NCBI RefSeq assembly: GCF_004357765.1
Contig: NZ_SMTE01000001.1
Location: 490,740-554,739, forward strand
Direction of reading: 5' to 3'
DNA: 64,000 nucleotides
Source of the DNA: Pseudomonas putida
GTDB lineage: Bacteria > Pseudomonadota > Gammaproteobacteria > Pseudomonadales > Pseudomonadaceae
In this document: positions 43,252 to 52,500 of the stretch, piece after piece
How positions within the stretch are numbered: the stretch's first letter is position 1
Layout of the letters: the number at the start of each line of letters is the position of its first letter
The notes under the pieces: generated by a model
What the model was told of the DNA's origin: nothing
The model's input: the letters and a program-made list of their open reading frames with translations, nothing else
The model's database searches: none
Translations under genes and position numbers: made by a program

Positions 43252-44130
43252 TCAACGCCGGGCGATGGCTTTTTCTACCGGCGGAGTCAACTGCAACACC
43301 CGGTCGCGACCACCCTCGGCCAGCAAGTAGCCACCTTTGCCATCGGGCGCGATGGCCTGTGGTGCCTTGAGGAACGACAGCACCGTGTGCTGGCTGCCAT
43401 CAGCGTCCACGCGCAGCAGCCGGGAACGGTGGGTGTTATCCTCGCTGATCCACAGACCGCGCTGGTCGCAGAGCAGGAAGGTGGGGTTGCGCAGACCTCT
43501 GACCACCACCGGATCCCGGCCATCGTCGGACAGTGCGCGGACGATACCAGCGGCCTTTTCGGTGTACAGCAGCCGCCCATCGTCACAGCGGGTCAGGCCT
43601 TCGGTCTCACGCAGGCCCGAGCGCAGCACGTCGAGCTGACCACTCTGCCAGTCGTAACGCAGCAGACGGCCATTGCCCTTGCGGTCTTCGATGGCGAACA
43701 GGTGATCAGCATCGCTCCACAACCCCTGCACACTCTCGCCATCGAACAGACGAGTCACCTGGCCGTCACGCGACAGACTCACAGGCGCCCGCCCGCCTTC
43801 CTGGCTGAACACCCATCCTCCCTGTACCGCGACCATGCCATCGGGTTTAGAGAGATTGCTCACCAGCACCACACGATCACCGTGCTGGGTGATCTTGAGG
43901 ATACTGCCGCGACCATCGTCCAGCTCACGGCTGACGATCAGGCTGCCGTCGGCCTGGGGCAGCAAGGACGCCGCCTTCTCCACATTGCTGTGCAGCACAT
44001 CGACCGTCCAGCCATCGGCGGCCTGAACGGGATAGAAGGTCTGCCAGGCGAAAAAGCTCAGGGTAGCGGCAAGCAGGCCAGCGGTGGTGATCACGCCGAG
44101 ACGAAAGCCGCGGCTGCGCAGGATGGGCAT
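43252..44130 (-). CDS. Secreted or membrane-anchored beta-propeller protein (NHL/SMP-30-like)
   Basis: The 292-residue protein has an N-terminal membrane/signal segment (GVITTAGLLAATLSFFAWQ) and repeated blades of the form DGSLIVSRELDDGRGSILKI, GNGRLLRYDWQSGQL and RSRLLRVDADGSQH, as in six-bladed SMP-30/strictosidine-synthase-like propellers. No full lactonase metal set is obvious to me. AGGAG precedes the ATG at 44130. A periplasmic location is likely; function is unknown. Confidence 0.65.
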   Translation of the reverse strand: MPILRSRGFRLGVITTAGLLAATLSFFAWQTFYPVQAADGWTVDVLHSNVEKAASLLPQADGSLIVSRELDDGRGSILKITQHGDRVVLVSNLSKPDGMVAVQGGWVFSQEGGRAPVSLSRDGQVTRLFDGESVQGLWSDADHLFAIEDRKGNGRLLRYDWQSGQLDVLRSGLRETEGLTRCDDGRLLYTEKAAGIVRALSDDGRDPVVVRGLRNPTFLLCDQRGLWISEDNTHRSRLLRVDADGSQHTVLSFLKAPQAIAPDGKGGYLLAEGGRDRVLQLTPPVEKAIARR

Positions 44131-44404
44131 GTAGAGGCTCCTTGATTGGCGCAAGGATCCTAGCAAGCGGATGTGAAAAATATGTAAAGGAAGACCGCAG
44201 TACCCGTGGGTTTTCGCTACAAGCCAACCTCCTCAGGGCCATTCGGGACATAGCAGTCAGGGCATTCAGTAATCAAATACAGGGTATTCCAACATTTAAT
44301 TTGTGGATGCCATGCACAGGCTCTTATTCTGTCTGCACATCCCCTGCACGCACCGGCCGGTGTGGTCCAAGGCACGGGGAGAGAACAACAAGTCGAGATC
44401 GTCC

Positions 44405-45241
44405 ATGTCGAATCATTCGTACTTCGCCCCCCACGGTGGGCACCCGGCTCAAACCGAGCTGCTGACTGACCGTGCCATGTTTACCGAAGCCTATGCCGTC
44501 ATCCCCAAAGGCGTGATGCGTGACATCGTCACCAGCCATCTGCCGTTCTGGGACAAGATGCGCATGTGGGTCATCGCCCGCCCGCTGACCGGTTTCGCCG
44601 AGACGTTCTCCCAATATATCGTCGAAGTCGCTCCGGAAGGCGGCAGCGAGCGCCCTGAACTGGACCCGAATGCCGAAGCCGTTGTGTTCATCGTCGAAGG
44701 CGAACTGGACATCACCGTGGAAGGCAAGCACCACACCCTGGTACCGGGCGGCTATGCCTTCTTGGCGCCAGGCGCCGAGTGGAGCCTGCGTAACAACAGC
44801 AAGTCCAACGTCACCTTCCACTGGCTGCGCAAGCACTACCAGAAAGTCGAAGGGCTGGACGTGCCGGAGTCCTTCGTCACCCACCGCGACAACGCCACCG
44901 TCATCGAGATGCCGGGTACCGAAGGCCGCTGGGTCACCACCCGTTTCGTCGACATGGCCGACATGCGCCATGACATGCACGTCAACATCGTGACCTTCCA
45001 GCCTGGCGGTGTGATTCCATTCGCCGAAACCCATGTCATGGAACATGGCCTGTACGTGCTCGAAGGCAAGGCGGTGTATCGTCTGAACCAGGACTGGGTG
45101 GAAGTAGAGGCCGGCGACTTCATGTGGCTGCGTGCCTTCTGCCCGCAGGCTTGCTATGCCGGCGGCCCGGGCAAGTTCAGCTACCTGCTGTACAAGGACG
45201 TCAACCGTCACGTGCACTTGACGCTCAACCCGCAGCGCTGA
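44405..45241 (+). CDS. allE: (S)-ureidoglycine aminohydrolase, bicupin
   Basis: The 278-residue bicupin has VFIVEGELDITVEGKHHTLV and GGYAFLAPGAEWSL in the first cupin, and FAETHVMEHGLYVLEGKAVY with AGDFMWLRAFCPQACYAGG in the second. Together these mark the Mn-dependent enzyme that releases ammonia from (S)-ureidoglycine in allantoin breakdown. Size matches the family. No other purine-catabolic gene lies nearby, so it is a stand-alone locus here. The start at 44405 fits the family N terminus (MSNHSYFAPHGGHP), though its Shine-Dalgarno is poor. Confidence 0.82.
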   Translation: MSNHSYFAPHGGHPAQTELLTDRAMFTEAYAVIPKGVMRDIVTSHLPFWDKMRMWVIARPLTGFAETFSQYIVEVAPEGGSERPELDPNAEAVVFIVEGELDITVEGKHHTLVPGGYAFLAPGAEWSLRNNSKSNVTFHWLRKHYQKVEGLDVPESFVTHRDNATVIEMPGTEGRWVTTRFVDMADMRHDMHVNIVTFQPGGVIPFAETHVMEHGLYVLEGKAVYRLNQDWVEVEAGDFMWLRAFCPQACYAGGPGKFSYLLYKDVNRHVHLTLNPQR

Positions 45242-45267
45242 TGGCTTCTGTCGCTTGAATGCATGGA

Positions 45268-45328
45268 CTGGAAAGGTGGAGCGTTGTCGGCCGCGAATAG
45301 CGAGTCAGGGCCTGCCCCTCCTTTCCAG
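45268..45328. other. Long-range inverted repeat after allE
   Basis: CTGGAAAGG and CCTTTCCAG are exact nine-base complements separated by 43 bases, which contain further GC-rich pairing. It lies 27 bp after the allE stop and 54 bp beyond the end of the small secreted-peptide gene, so it may end transcripts from both sides. Confidence 0.4.
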
Positions 45329-45381
45329 CGCTCTTCACCCGAGCGGGCTATGCCGCTGGTGACCGCTCAAACCATTCAAGG

Positions 45382-45528
45382 TCAGTCGAAATCCCATTCC
45401 GGCTGACAATGACCTGCCGATGTTGGGTAGGTACCTTCTGGACAAGGTAATGGTGGTCGCGTCTGCGCGTGTGCGACTTGAACCAGGGCGGTCATCGCCA
45501 CCAGCGTCAGCCATGCGATCGATTTCAA
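45382..45528 (-). CDS. Tiny secreted dicysteine peptide, copy A (TTG start)
   Basis: A 48-codon frame begins at a TTG with GGAGG nine bases upstream. The signal peptide reads MKSIAWLTLVAMTALV and ends VAHA; the mature part of about 27 residues contains PLPCPEGTYPTSAGHCQP and ends EWDFD. Two cysteines could form a disulfide in the periplasm. It is a clear paralogue of the peptide at 45622-45762, with near-identical signal sequence and the pattern C-P-E-G-T-[YW]-x-[TS]-C spacing kept. No function is known to me. Confidence 0.65.
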   Translation of the reverse strand: MKSIAWLTLVAMTALVQVAHAQTRPPLPCPEGTYPTSAGHCQPEWDFD

Positions 45529-45621
45529 GATGGTATTCCTCCAAGACGTTTAGGTTGTGCGACAGGCCGCCTACTGGCCGGCCTGTTCCGTAGCTGAGTC
45601 AGCGTGCGCTGGAGCGGTGAC

Positions 45622-45762
45622 TCATTCCCAATCGGAGTCCGGCACGCAGTAGCCTTGAAGCGTTTCCCACGTACCTTCCGGGCAAGGCGGGAGATGCTGT
45701 GCGTGTGCGACTTGAACCAGGGCGGTCATCGCCACCAGCGTTATCCATGCAATAGATTTCAT
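45622..45762 (-). CDS. Tiny secreted dicysteine peptide, copy B
   Basis: The 46-residue precursor starts at an ATG with AAGG upstream, has a signal peptide (MKSIAWITLVAMTALV, ending VAHA) and a mature part of about 25 residues with LPPCPEGTWETLQGYCVPDS. It lies 94 bp upstream of copy A on the same strand. Conservation of the cysteines, the CPEGT motif and the acidic tail between copies argues for a selected product, not a chance frame. Confidence 0.68.
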   Translation of the reverse strand: MKSIAWITLVAMTALVQVAHAQHLPPCPEGTWETLQGYCVPDSDWE

Positions 45763-46011
45763 AGGTGCCTTTCTTTGTGAGTTAAGGAGCGCTGCAGCAG
45801 TCGTCGTGTTTGCACGGCTACCGCAGACGGAAAAACGATACGCTCCCGCCCTGGCCGAGATATCTAGGCAAATGTTGTGCACTCACTTAGAAACGACGCT
45901 GACTCTGGTGGGAATCCACTCACTCGACGATCGGACCTGATCCCCGACGCCCATGGCGCACCGGTCGTTTGCCGCGCATAATCGAAACGCTCAACTAATG
46001 CGGCTCTTTCC

Positions 46012-46608
46012 ATGCATCGCTGCCTGTTGCTAGCCCTTGCGCTCCTGTCCCCGCTCGGACAGGCCGACGACTGGAACCTCGCCTATGACCGCGAGGGCAT
46101 CCGTGTGTACCTCAGCGGCGTGGTCGATTCGCCCTACCAGCAATTTCGTGGCGTCAGCACCATCAAGGCCAGCGTACGCACCCTTGCCGACCTGCAGGAA
46201 AACCTGCGAGTGGCCTGCAAATGGCTGTACGCGTGCGACCAGATGCGCTTGGTGGAGGTCGAAGGCGATAGTACCTGGGTGTACCTGACCACCAACTTAC
46301 CGTGGCCGACCCTCCCCCGGGACATCATCCTCAAGGTCAGCACCGAGCGGTTCGACGACGGCACCTTGGTACGTCATCTGCAGGCCGAACCGGGCAAGCT
46401 GCCCGTGGAGCCGGGAATGATCCGCGTGCAGCACCTGAGCGGAAAATGGATCATGAAACCGCTGGGCGAGCGCGAGACCGAGGTGACCTACCAGCTCCAG
46501 GCCGACCCGGCCGGTGACGTGCCTGGCTGGCTGGCCAACCGCTTCGTCGTCGATGCCCCGGTGGTGACCTTACGCACCCTGCGCGCCGTGGCCGAGCGGC
46601 AACCCTGA
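46012..46608 (+). CDS. Secreted START-domain protein
   Basis: The 198-residue protein has a signal peptide (MHRCLLLALALLSPLGQA) and a START-like helix-grip body (WNLAYDREGIRVYLSGV, then STIKASVRTLADLQENL, VYLTTNLPWPTLPRDIIL). START domains bind lipids or other hydrophobic ligands; periplasmic bacterial members of this size are known but little studied. It stands alone, facing sodC. Confidence 0.78.
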   Translation: MHRCLLLALALLSPLGQADDWNLAYDREGIRVYLSGVVDSPYQQFRGVSTIKASVRTLADLQENLRVACKWLYACDQMRLVEVEGDSTWVYLTTNLPWPTLPRDIILKVSTERFDDGTLVRHLQAEPGKLPVEPGMIRVQHLSGKWIMKPLGERETEVTYQLQADPAGDVPGWLANRFVVDAPVVTLRTLRAVAERQP

Positions 46609-46663
46609 AGCGCAGCGAACCGCGCCGTGGGACGGCGACCCTGCCCGAGGGCCGCCAGACCAA

Positions 46664-47179
46664 TCACTGCACCACACCACAAGCCACCCGGGCACCGCCG
46701 CCGCCAAGCTTCTCTGGTTGGTCGCTGTGGTTGTCACCGCCAGCGTGCACCATCAGCGCATGCCCCTTGAAGTCCGCGGCCTTCAAGCGTGGCGCCAACA
46801 CCGGATAGGTGGCCTTGCCGTCGGCACCTACGTACAGCGCAGGCAGGTCGCCACGATGGCCAGTGTCGTCGTAGGGTCCTTTATGCGCGTTGCTCGAATC
46901 GGGGTCCCAGTGACCGCCTGCCCCACCCGCCGGTACGGCCTTGCCGTTTTCATGGGCAGGGGCGCAGGAAGCTTTCTGATGTAGATGGAAACCGTGCACG
47001 CCAGGCGGCAGATCCTTGAGGTCTGGCGTCAGCAGCGTCCCGTAGCGATTCTGCTCGATGCTGACGGTGCCGATCGTCCTGCCGGGACCATCTGGTCCCG
47101 CCATCTTCAGCTCCACGGTCTGCGCGGCCTGAGCCACGCCGGCGCTGGCCAGCAACGCGGTGAACAGCACTGTTTTCAT
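46664..47179 (-). CDS. sodC: Periplasmic Cu/Zn superoxide dismutase
   Basis: The 171-residue precursor has a signal peptide (MKTVLFTALLASAGVAQA) and the metal ligands of SodC: GFHLHQKASC, GGHWDPDSSNAHKGPYDDTG with HRGDLP, and HAGGDNHSD. Disulfide cysteines (KASC and RVACGVVQ) are present. It dismutates superoxide in the periplasm. Length is normal. It converges on the START-domain gene. Confidence 0.9.
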   Translation of the reverse strand: MKTVLFTALLASAGVAQAAQTVELKMAGPDGPGRTIGTVSIEQNRYGTLLTPDLKDLPPGVHGFHLHQKASCAPAHENGKAVPAGGAGGHWDPDSSNAHKGPYDDTGHRGDLPALYVGADGKATYPVLAPRLKAADFKGHALMVHAGGDNHSDQPEKLGGGGARVACGVVQ

Positions 47180-47354
47180 GGGGTCTCTCCCTGGTTTTGG
47201 AGTGGGTGGGATGTCCTACCCACGTAACAGGTCGGACCGCATCCACTCCTGGCGATTCCCTACAGCCACAGACTGAAACACTTACCGCGTGCGGGTATCG
47301 AATCCATCCACCGCCACCACTACGCCGCAGAGGCAGCACCTGGAGGTGGGCCAG

Positions 47355-48236
47355 TCAGATTCCGCCGGCAGCCAGCAGTTGTTGCAGCACGTCGGCCAGC
47401 GCTTTGACCATGATGTCGGCCGTGGGCCGGTGATTGACGACGATTTCGTAACTGTCCACCTCGGGCAGCCCTTGTGCGCCACCGAGCACCCGATGCTCGT
47501 GGGTGGCTGCCCGCGGCGGCAACAGGCTGATGCCCATGCCGTTGGCTACAGCGGCCTGGATGCCACTGAGACTCGAGCTGGTGAAGCTGATGCGCCAGCG
47601 CCGGCCCATGCTCTCGATGGCGCTGATCATATCGTCGCGATACAGCCCGCGCGGAGGGAACGTCACCAACGGCACAGGATCGAGCTCGAAGGTCGGGCTG
47701 CGGGCGCTGTCGATCCATTGCAACCGCTCCGGCCAAGAGGCCACGCCTTCACGGCTGTTGCGCTTTTGTTTGAGCAGCACCAGGTCGAGCTCACCATTGT
47801 CGTAGGCTTGGCTGAGATCGCGGCACAGGCCACTGGTGACTTCCAACTTGACCTGCGGGTGCTGACGACTGAAAGCCGACAGGGCATGGGTGGTACGGCC
47901 GCCGACGAAGTCCTCGGGCACGCCCAGGCGAACGCTGACGCCGACCATGGCGCCGGCCAGGGCTTCGAGCATCTGGTCGTTGAGCGCGAGCATGTGACGG
48001 GCATAGCCGAGCAGGGTCTGCCCGGCATCGGTCGGCAGGACATCGCGCTTGCCGCGGACCAGAAGGCGGTGGCCGACCATGTCCTCCAGGCGGCGCACCT
48101 TTTGGCTGATCGTCGACTGGGTGGAGTGCAGTCGCGTGGCGGCGGTGGTGAAGCTACCGCAATCGGCCACGACGACAATGGCACGTAGCAAGTCGAGGTC
48201 GAACAAGGTCCTATTCGATTTGACGCTGTTGGACAT
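47355..48236 (-). CDS. LysR-family regulator
   Basis: The 293-residue protein has a LysR helix-turn-helix (CGSFTTAATRLHSTQSTISQ, KVRRLEDMVG) and an effector domain (GVSVRLGVPEDFVGG). It lies 74 bp downstream of pobA on the same strand and has no divergent partner. Its target is unknown; pobA has its own AraC regulator on the other side. Confidence 0.82.
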   Translation of the reverse strand: MSNSVKSNRTLFDLDLLRAIVVVADCGSFTTAATRLHSTQSTISQKVRRLEDMVGHRLLVRGKRDVLPTDAGQTLLGYARHMLALNDQMLEALAGAMVGVSVRLGVPEDFVGGRTTHALSAFSRQHPQVKLEVTSGLCRDLSQAYDNGELDLVLLKQKRNSREGVASWPERLQWIDSARSPTFELDPVPLVTFPPRGLYRDDMISAIESMGRRWRISFTSSSLSGIQAAVANGMGISLLPPRAATHEHRVLGGAQGLPEVDSYEIVVNHRPTADIMVKALADVLQQLLAAGGI

Positions 48237-48310
48237 CTTGGTATTCAGCTTTCAAATGGCGGTCAGCTGTTTTAGCACGGGCTTGTTCTTGCCGATAGCC
48301 GAATGTGAAC

Positions 48311-49606
<1,296 letters not shown>

Positions 49607-49668
49607 CTATCCGATGCAAAACCTGCACTTTTACAAAAAGCGTTCGATTAACGGACAGGCAGAAAAAC

Positions 49669-50547
49669 ATGAAATCAAGCCTACCTGGTGTACCCCTGTT
49701 TCAGCTGTACGGTGAGAATCAGGCCTGGCCGAGCACCGATCTGCTGCATTGCGAGTCGATCCCGGCGCGTAGCCGCCTGCACCATTGGGAAATCAAGCCG
49801 CACCAGCATCCCGACCTTTATCAGTTGCTGTACGTCCAGCGCGGCGAGGCCCAGGTGCAGATCGAAGGGGTGAACACCACCCTGCACGAGGCTGCCATCC
49901 AGGTGGTACCGCCTTTGGCGGTGCACGGTTTTCGTTTCAGCGCCGATATCCAAGGCTACGTCCTCACCTTTGGCCCGGCGCTGGTGGCCGACCTGGAGCA
50001 GCGCCTTGGCGCGCCGCTGCATGTGCTGACGGCGCCCGCCTGCTATGCCCTTGGCAAGGACCGACGGTCGCTGCGTGGCCTGATCGAAACCTTGGAACGG
50101 GAGTATCAAGGCAGCGCTCCGGCACGGGCGGTCATGCTCGAGGCCTTGGTAACGGCACTGATGGTTTGGCTCAGCCGGCGCCAGCAGCTAGGCCAGGCCC
50201 CTCGCAATCGCGACGAACGCGACCGCCAACTGTTGGGTCAGTACCTGCGCCTGGTCGAGGCGCACTACCGCGAACACCTGAGCGTGGAGGCGTTTGCCGC
50301 GCGCCTGAACATCACCAGTCTGCAACTCAACCAGCTGTGCCGCGCACTGAGCGGACAAACCGCGCTGCAGGTGATCCATCAGCGCCTGCTCCTGGAAGCG
50401 CGGCGCAACCTGACCTACACCCAGATGAGCATCGGCCAGCTGTCCGACAACCTTGGCTTTAGCGACCCTACGTACTTCGCCCGGTTCTTCAAGCGCTTGA
50501 GCGGCCAGACCCCCAACCACTATCGCCGCGCGCAGCAGCCGGATTGA
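49669..50547 (+). CDS. pobR: AraC-family activator of pobA
   Basis: The 292-residue protein has an N-terminal cupin sensor (HHWEIKPHQHPDLYQLLYVQ) and two C-terminal helix-turn-helix units (LSVEAFAARLNITSLQLNQL, MSIGQLSDNLGFSDPTYFAR). Divergence from pobA makes it the 4-hydroxybenzoate-responsive activator (PobR/PobC of pseudomonads). The start at 49669 begins MKSSLPGVPLFQLYG, the expected N terminus. The 170-bp gap must hold both promoters and its binding site. Confidence 0.85.
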   Translation: MKSSLPGVPLFQLYGENQAWPSTDLLHCESIPARSRLHHWEIKPHQHPDLYQLLYVQRGEAQVQIEGVNTTLHEAAIQVVPPLAVHGFRFSADIQGYVLTFGPALVADLEQRLGAPLHVLTAPACYALGKDRRSLRGLIETLEREYQGSAPARAVMLEALVTALMVWLSRRQQLGQAPRNRDERDRQLLGQYLRLVEAHYREHLSVEAFAARLNITSLQLNQLCRALSGQTALQVIHQRLLLEARRNLTYTQMSIGQLSDNLGFSDPTYFARFFKRLSGQTPNHYRRAQQPD

Positions 50548-50584
50548 CTCACATCCCGGGATGCAGGGTGCCTGAGGCTTCTGC

Positions 50585-50614
50585 TTGACGTTTACGTAAA
50601 CCTGCCTTCAGGAT
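50585..50614 (+). promoter_or_regulatory. liuR promoter with LiuR-type operator
   Basis: TTGACG (50585-50590) and CAGGAT (50609-50614) are separated by 18 bp. The perfect palindrome GTTTACGTAAAC (50590-50601) lies in the spacer, as expected for a MerR-family site. The sequence matches the LiuR operator form TTTACGTAAAC that I recall for proteobacterial branched-chain catabolism genes. Confidence 0.65.
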
Positions 50615-50643
50615 AGCTGCATGTCTTCCGTCGAGCGCCACGC

Positions 50644-51042
50644 ATGAGCAGCCAGACCTACAGTATTTCCGACCTGTCCCGCGAGCTGGACATCACCACC
50701 CGGGCCATCCGCTTCTATGAAGAGCAAGGCTTGCTCAGCCCTGAGCGGCGTGGGCTTGAGCGTGTCTACTCGGCACGGGACAAAGTCAGCCTGAAGCTGA
50801 TCCTGCGGGGCAAGCGAATCGGTTTCTCGCTGGCCGAGTGCCGCGAGTTGATCGAGCTTTACGATCCCAGTAGCGGCAACCTCAAACAGCTCAACAGCAT
50901 GTTGGCGAAGATCGCCGAACGCCGCAGCCAGCTCGAACAGCAGATGCTCGACATCCACCAGATGCAACTCGAGCTCGACACCGCCCAGGAGCGCTGCGAA
51001 CAAGCCCTGGCCGCCACTCTGAACAACAACCAGAAAGCCTGA
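50644..51042 (+). CDS. liuR: MerR-family regulator of leucine/isovalerate catabolism
   Basis: The 132-residue protein has a MerR DNA-binding domain (YSISDLSRELDITTRAIRFY, EEQGLLSPERRGLERVY) and a coiled-coil dimerisation helix. It directly precedes mvaB, and its promoter holds a LiuR-type palindrome, so it is the LiuR regulator of isovaleryl-CoA breakdown. The rest of the liu operon (acyl-CoA dehydrogenase and carboxylase genes) is not in this window. Confidence 0.85.
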   Translation: MSSQTYSISDLSRELDITTRAIRFYEEQGLLSPERRGLERVYSARDKVSLKLILRGKRIGFSLAECRELIELYDPSSGNLKQLNSMLAKIAERRSQLEQQMLDIHQMQLELDTAQERCEQALAATLNNNQKA

Positions 51043-51063
51043 CCTGTCACTGGAGCCCTTGCC

Positions 51064-51963
51064 ATGTCGTTGCCGAACAAAGTCCGCCTGGTCGAAGTAG
51101 GGCCACGCGATGGCCTGCAGAACGAAGCCCAACCTATCAGCGTCGCCGACAAGGTGCGTCTGGTCGACGACCTGAGCGCAGCGGGCTTGGGCTATATAGA
51201 AGTCGGCAGCTTCGTCTCGCCCAAGTGGGTCCCGCAGATGGCCGGGTCCGCCGAGGTCTTCGCTTCGATCGATCAGCGTCCCGGCGTCACCTACGCGGCT
51301 TTAGCGCCAAACCTGCGAGGTTTCGAAGATGCCCTGGCGGCCGGCGTGAAAGAAGTGGCGGTGTTCGCCGCTGCGTCGGAGGCCTTCTCACAACGCAACA
51401 TCAATTGCTCGATCAGCGACAGTCTCAAGCGCTTCGAGCCAATCATGGAAGCCGCCGGCAGCCATGGCGTGCGGGTGCGTGGCTACGTGTCCTGTGTACT
51501 GGGCTGCCCGTACGAAGGCAAGGTTAGCGCCGAGCAGGTGGCACCGGTGGCTCGGGCCCTGCATGACATGGGTTGCTATGAGGTTTCCTTGGGCGACACC
51601 ATCGGCACAGGAACCGCCGGCGATACCCGCCGCCTGTTCGAAGTGGTATCTGCACAGATACCACGAGAGCAACTGGCCGGGCATTTCCACGACACCTATG
51701 GCCAGGCCCTGGCCAACGTCTATGCCAGCCTGCTCGAAGGCATCGCCGTGTTCGACAGTTCGGTGGCGGGGCTCGGTGGCTGCCCCTACGCCAAAGGCGC
51801 CACCGGCAACATCGCCAGCGAGGATGTGGTGTATCTGCTGCATGGACTGGGCATCCACACGGGCATCGACCTGGACAGGCTGATCGCTGCAGGGCAGCGG
51901 ATCAGTGATGTGCTGGGCCGCACCAATGGTTCACGCGTGGCGAGGGCGCGCAGCGCACACTGA
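51064..51963 (+). CDS. mvaB: Hydroxymethylglutaryl-CoA lyase
   Basis: The 299-residue TIM-barrel enzyme has RLVEVGPRDGLQNEAQPI, GDTIGTGTAGD, GHFHDTYGQALANVYASL (metal-binding histidines) and GGCPYAKGATGNIASED with the catalytic cysteine. It cleaves HMG-CoA to acetoacetate and acetyl-CoA in the last step of leucine degradation. It lies 21 bp after liuR in one operon. The CrcY RNA gene begins about 180 bp downstream. Confidence 0.92.
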   Translation: MSLPNKVRLVEVGPRDGLQNEAQPISVADKVRLVDDLSAAGLGYIEVGSFVSPKWVPQMAGSAEVFASIDQRPGVTYAALAPNLRGFEDALAAGVKEVAVFAAASEAFSQRNINCSISDSLKRFEPIMEAAGSHGVRVRGYVSCVLGCPYEGKVSAEQVAPVARALHDMGCYEVSLGDTIGTGTAGDTRRLFEVVSAQIPREQLAGHFHDTYGQALANVYASLLEGIAVFDSSVAGLGGCPYAKGATGNIASEDVVYLLHGLGIHTGIDLDRLIAAGQRISDVLGRTNGSRVARARSAH

Positions 51964-51973
51964 TTCGTGCAGG

Positions 51974-52037
51974 TGTCACACCGGTGTGGGCGGGAGTGTT
52001 ACCGCCCCTGCCCTCCTCCACAGAAAATCGGGTAACA
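51974..52037. promoter_or_regulatory. Candidate CbrB upstream activating sites
   Basis: TGTCAC (51974-51979), TGTTAC (51997-52002) and the inverted GTAACA (52032-52037) lie 85-150 bp upstream of the sigma-54 promoter of the sRNA. TGTTAC/GTAACA half-sites are the form reported for the enhancer protein CbrB, which activates the crcZ and crcY promoters. Confidence 0.5.
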
Positions 52038-52120
52038 GGGAAACAAATCGATAGAATTTCCCGAGTGACTTTTTCAGTGAAAATCGTATCCGCTTGATTT
52101 AAAAGGATTTTTCAAAATTG

Positions 52121-52134
52121 GCACGGGACCTGCT
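52121..52134 (+). promoter_or_regulatory. Sigma-54 promoter of crcY
   Basis: TTGGCACGGGACCTGCT has the GG and GC doublets of the -24/-12 elements at 52121-52122 and 52133-52134, with the required ten bases between. A start near 52146 is expected. Confidence 0.8.
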
Positions 52135-52145
52135 ATATCTTTGGT

Positions 52146-52500
52146 ACAAGAACAACAAGAATGCGATACCCAATAAAAACAACAGATAACGGCTCTGACA
52201 GAACAAGAACAACACGGCAGAGACGCAGCAAGCAGATTTTTTTGGAGTAGACAGCTTTTTCAGGGGTTCGCCCCGCGGACTGACACAGAACAATAAAACT
52301 ACCTTCAGGTAGCGGCAGTCAGAACGGATCTCAGGATGAAAATCGGTCAGCGCTCAAAAAAATACGTTTGCTCTTGACCCCGAATGGGGGTCGCCCGCGA
52401 CACCGAGGCAGGCTTACAAAAACAACAAAAGGCCCGTCTCCAATAATAATAAAAGAGCAGGCAACAACGCTTTGAGGGGAGCTTCGGCTCCCCTCAGTGC
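52146..52500 (+). ncRNA. crcY: CrcY-type catabolite-repression sRNA
   Basis: The mvaB-mgtC gap in P. putida is the known site of crcY, and this stretch has its hallmarks. It holds six A-rich AANAANAA motifs: 52148-52162, 52173-52186, 52201-52215, 52287-52299, 52416-52430 and 52440-52455. Small hairpins lie between them, and a strong GC hairpin forms the 3' end. The RNA binds the Hfq-Crc complex and frees catabolic mRNAs when CbrAB signals poor carbon supply. Length (about 355 nt) fits. The hydrophobic frame on the opposite strand (52099-52293) is a shadow of these A-rich motifs. Confidence 0.9.
52473..52496. terminator. Hairpin terminating crcY, overlapping the mgtC stop
   Basis: TGAGGGGAGC, loop TTCG and GCTCCCCTCA form a ten-base-pair stem with a stable tetraloop. 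It includes the stop codon of the convergent mgtC-like gene and may end both transcripts. Confidence 0.7.

Noticed and set aside
52099-52293. A 64-codon hydrophobic frame opposite crcY
   Set aside because: It arises from the A-rich Hfq/Crc motifs read in reverse (Leu/Phe runs), has no ribosome-binding site, and the sRNA explains the sequence better.
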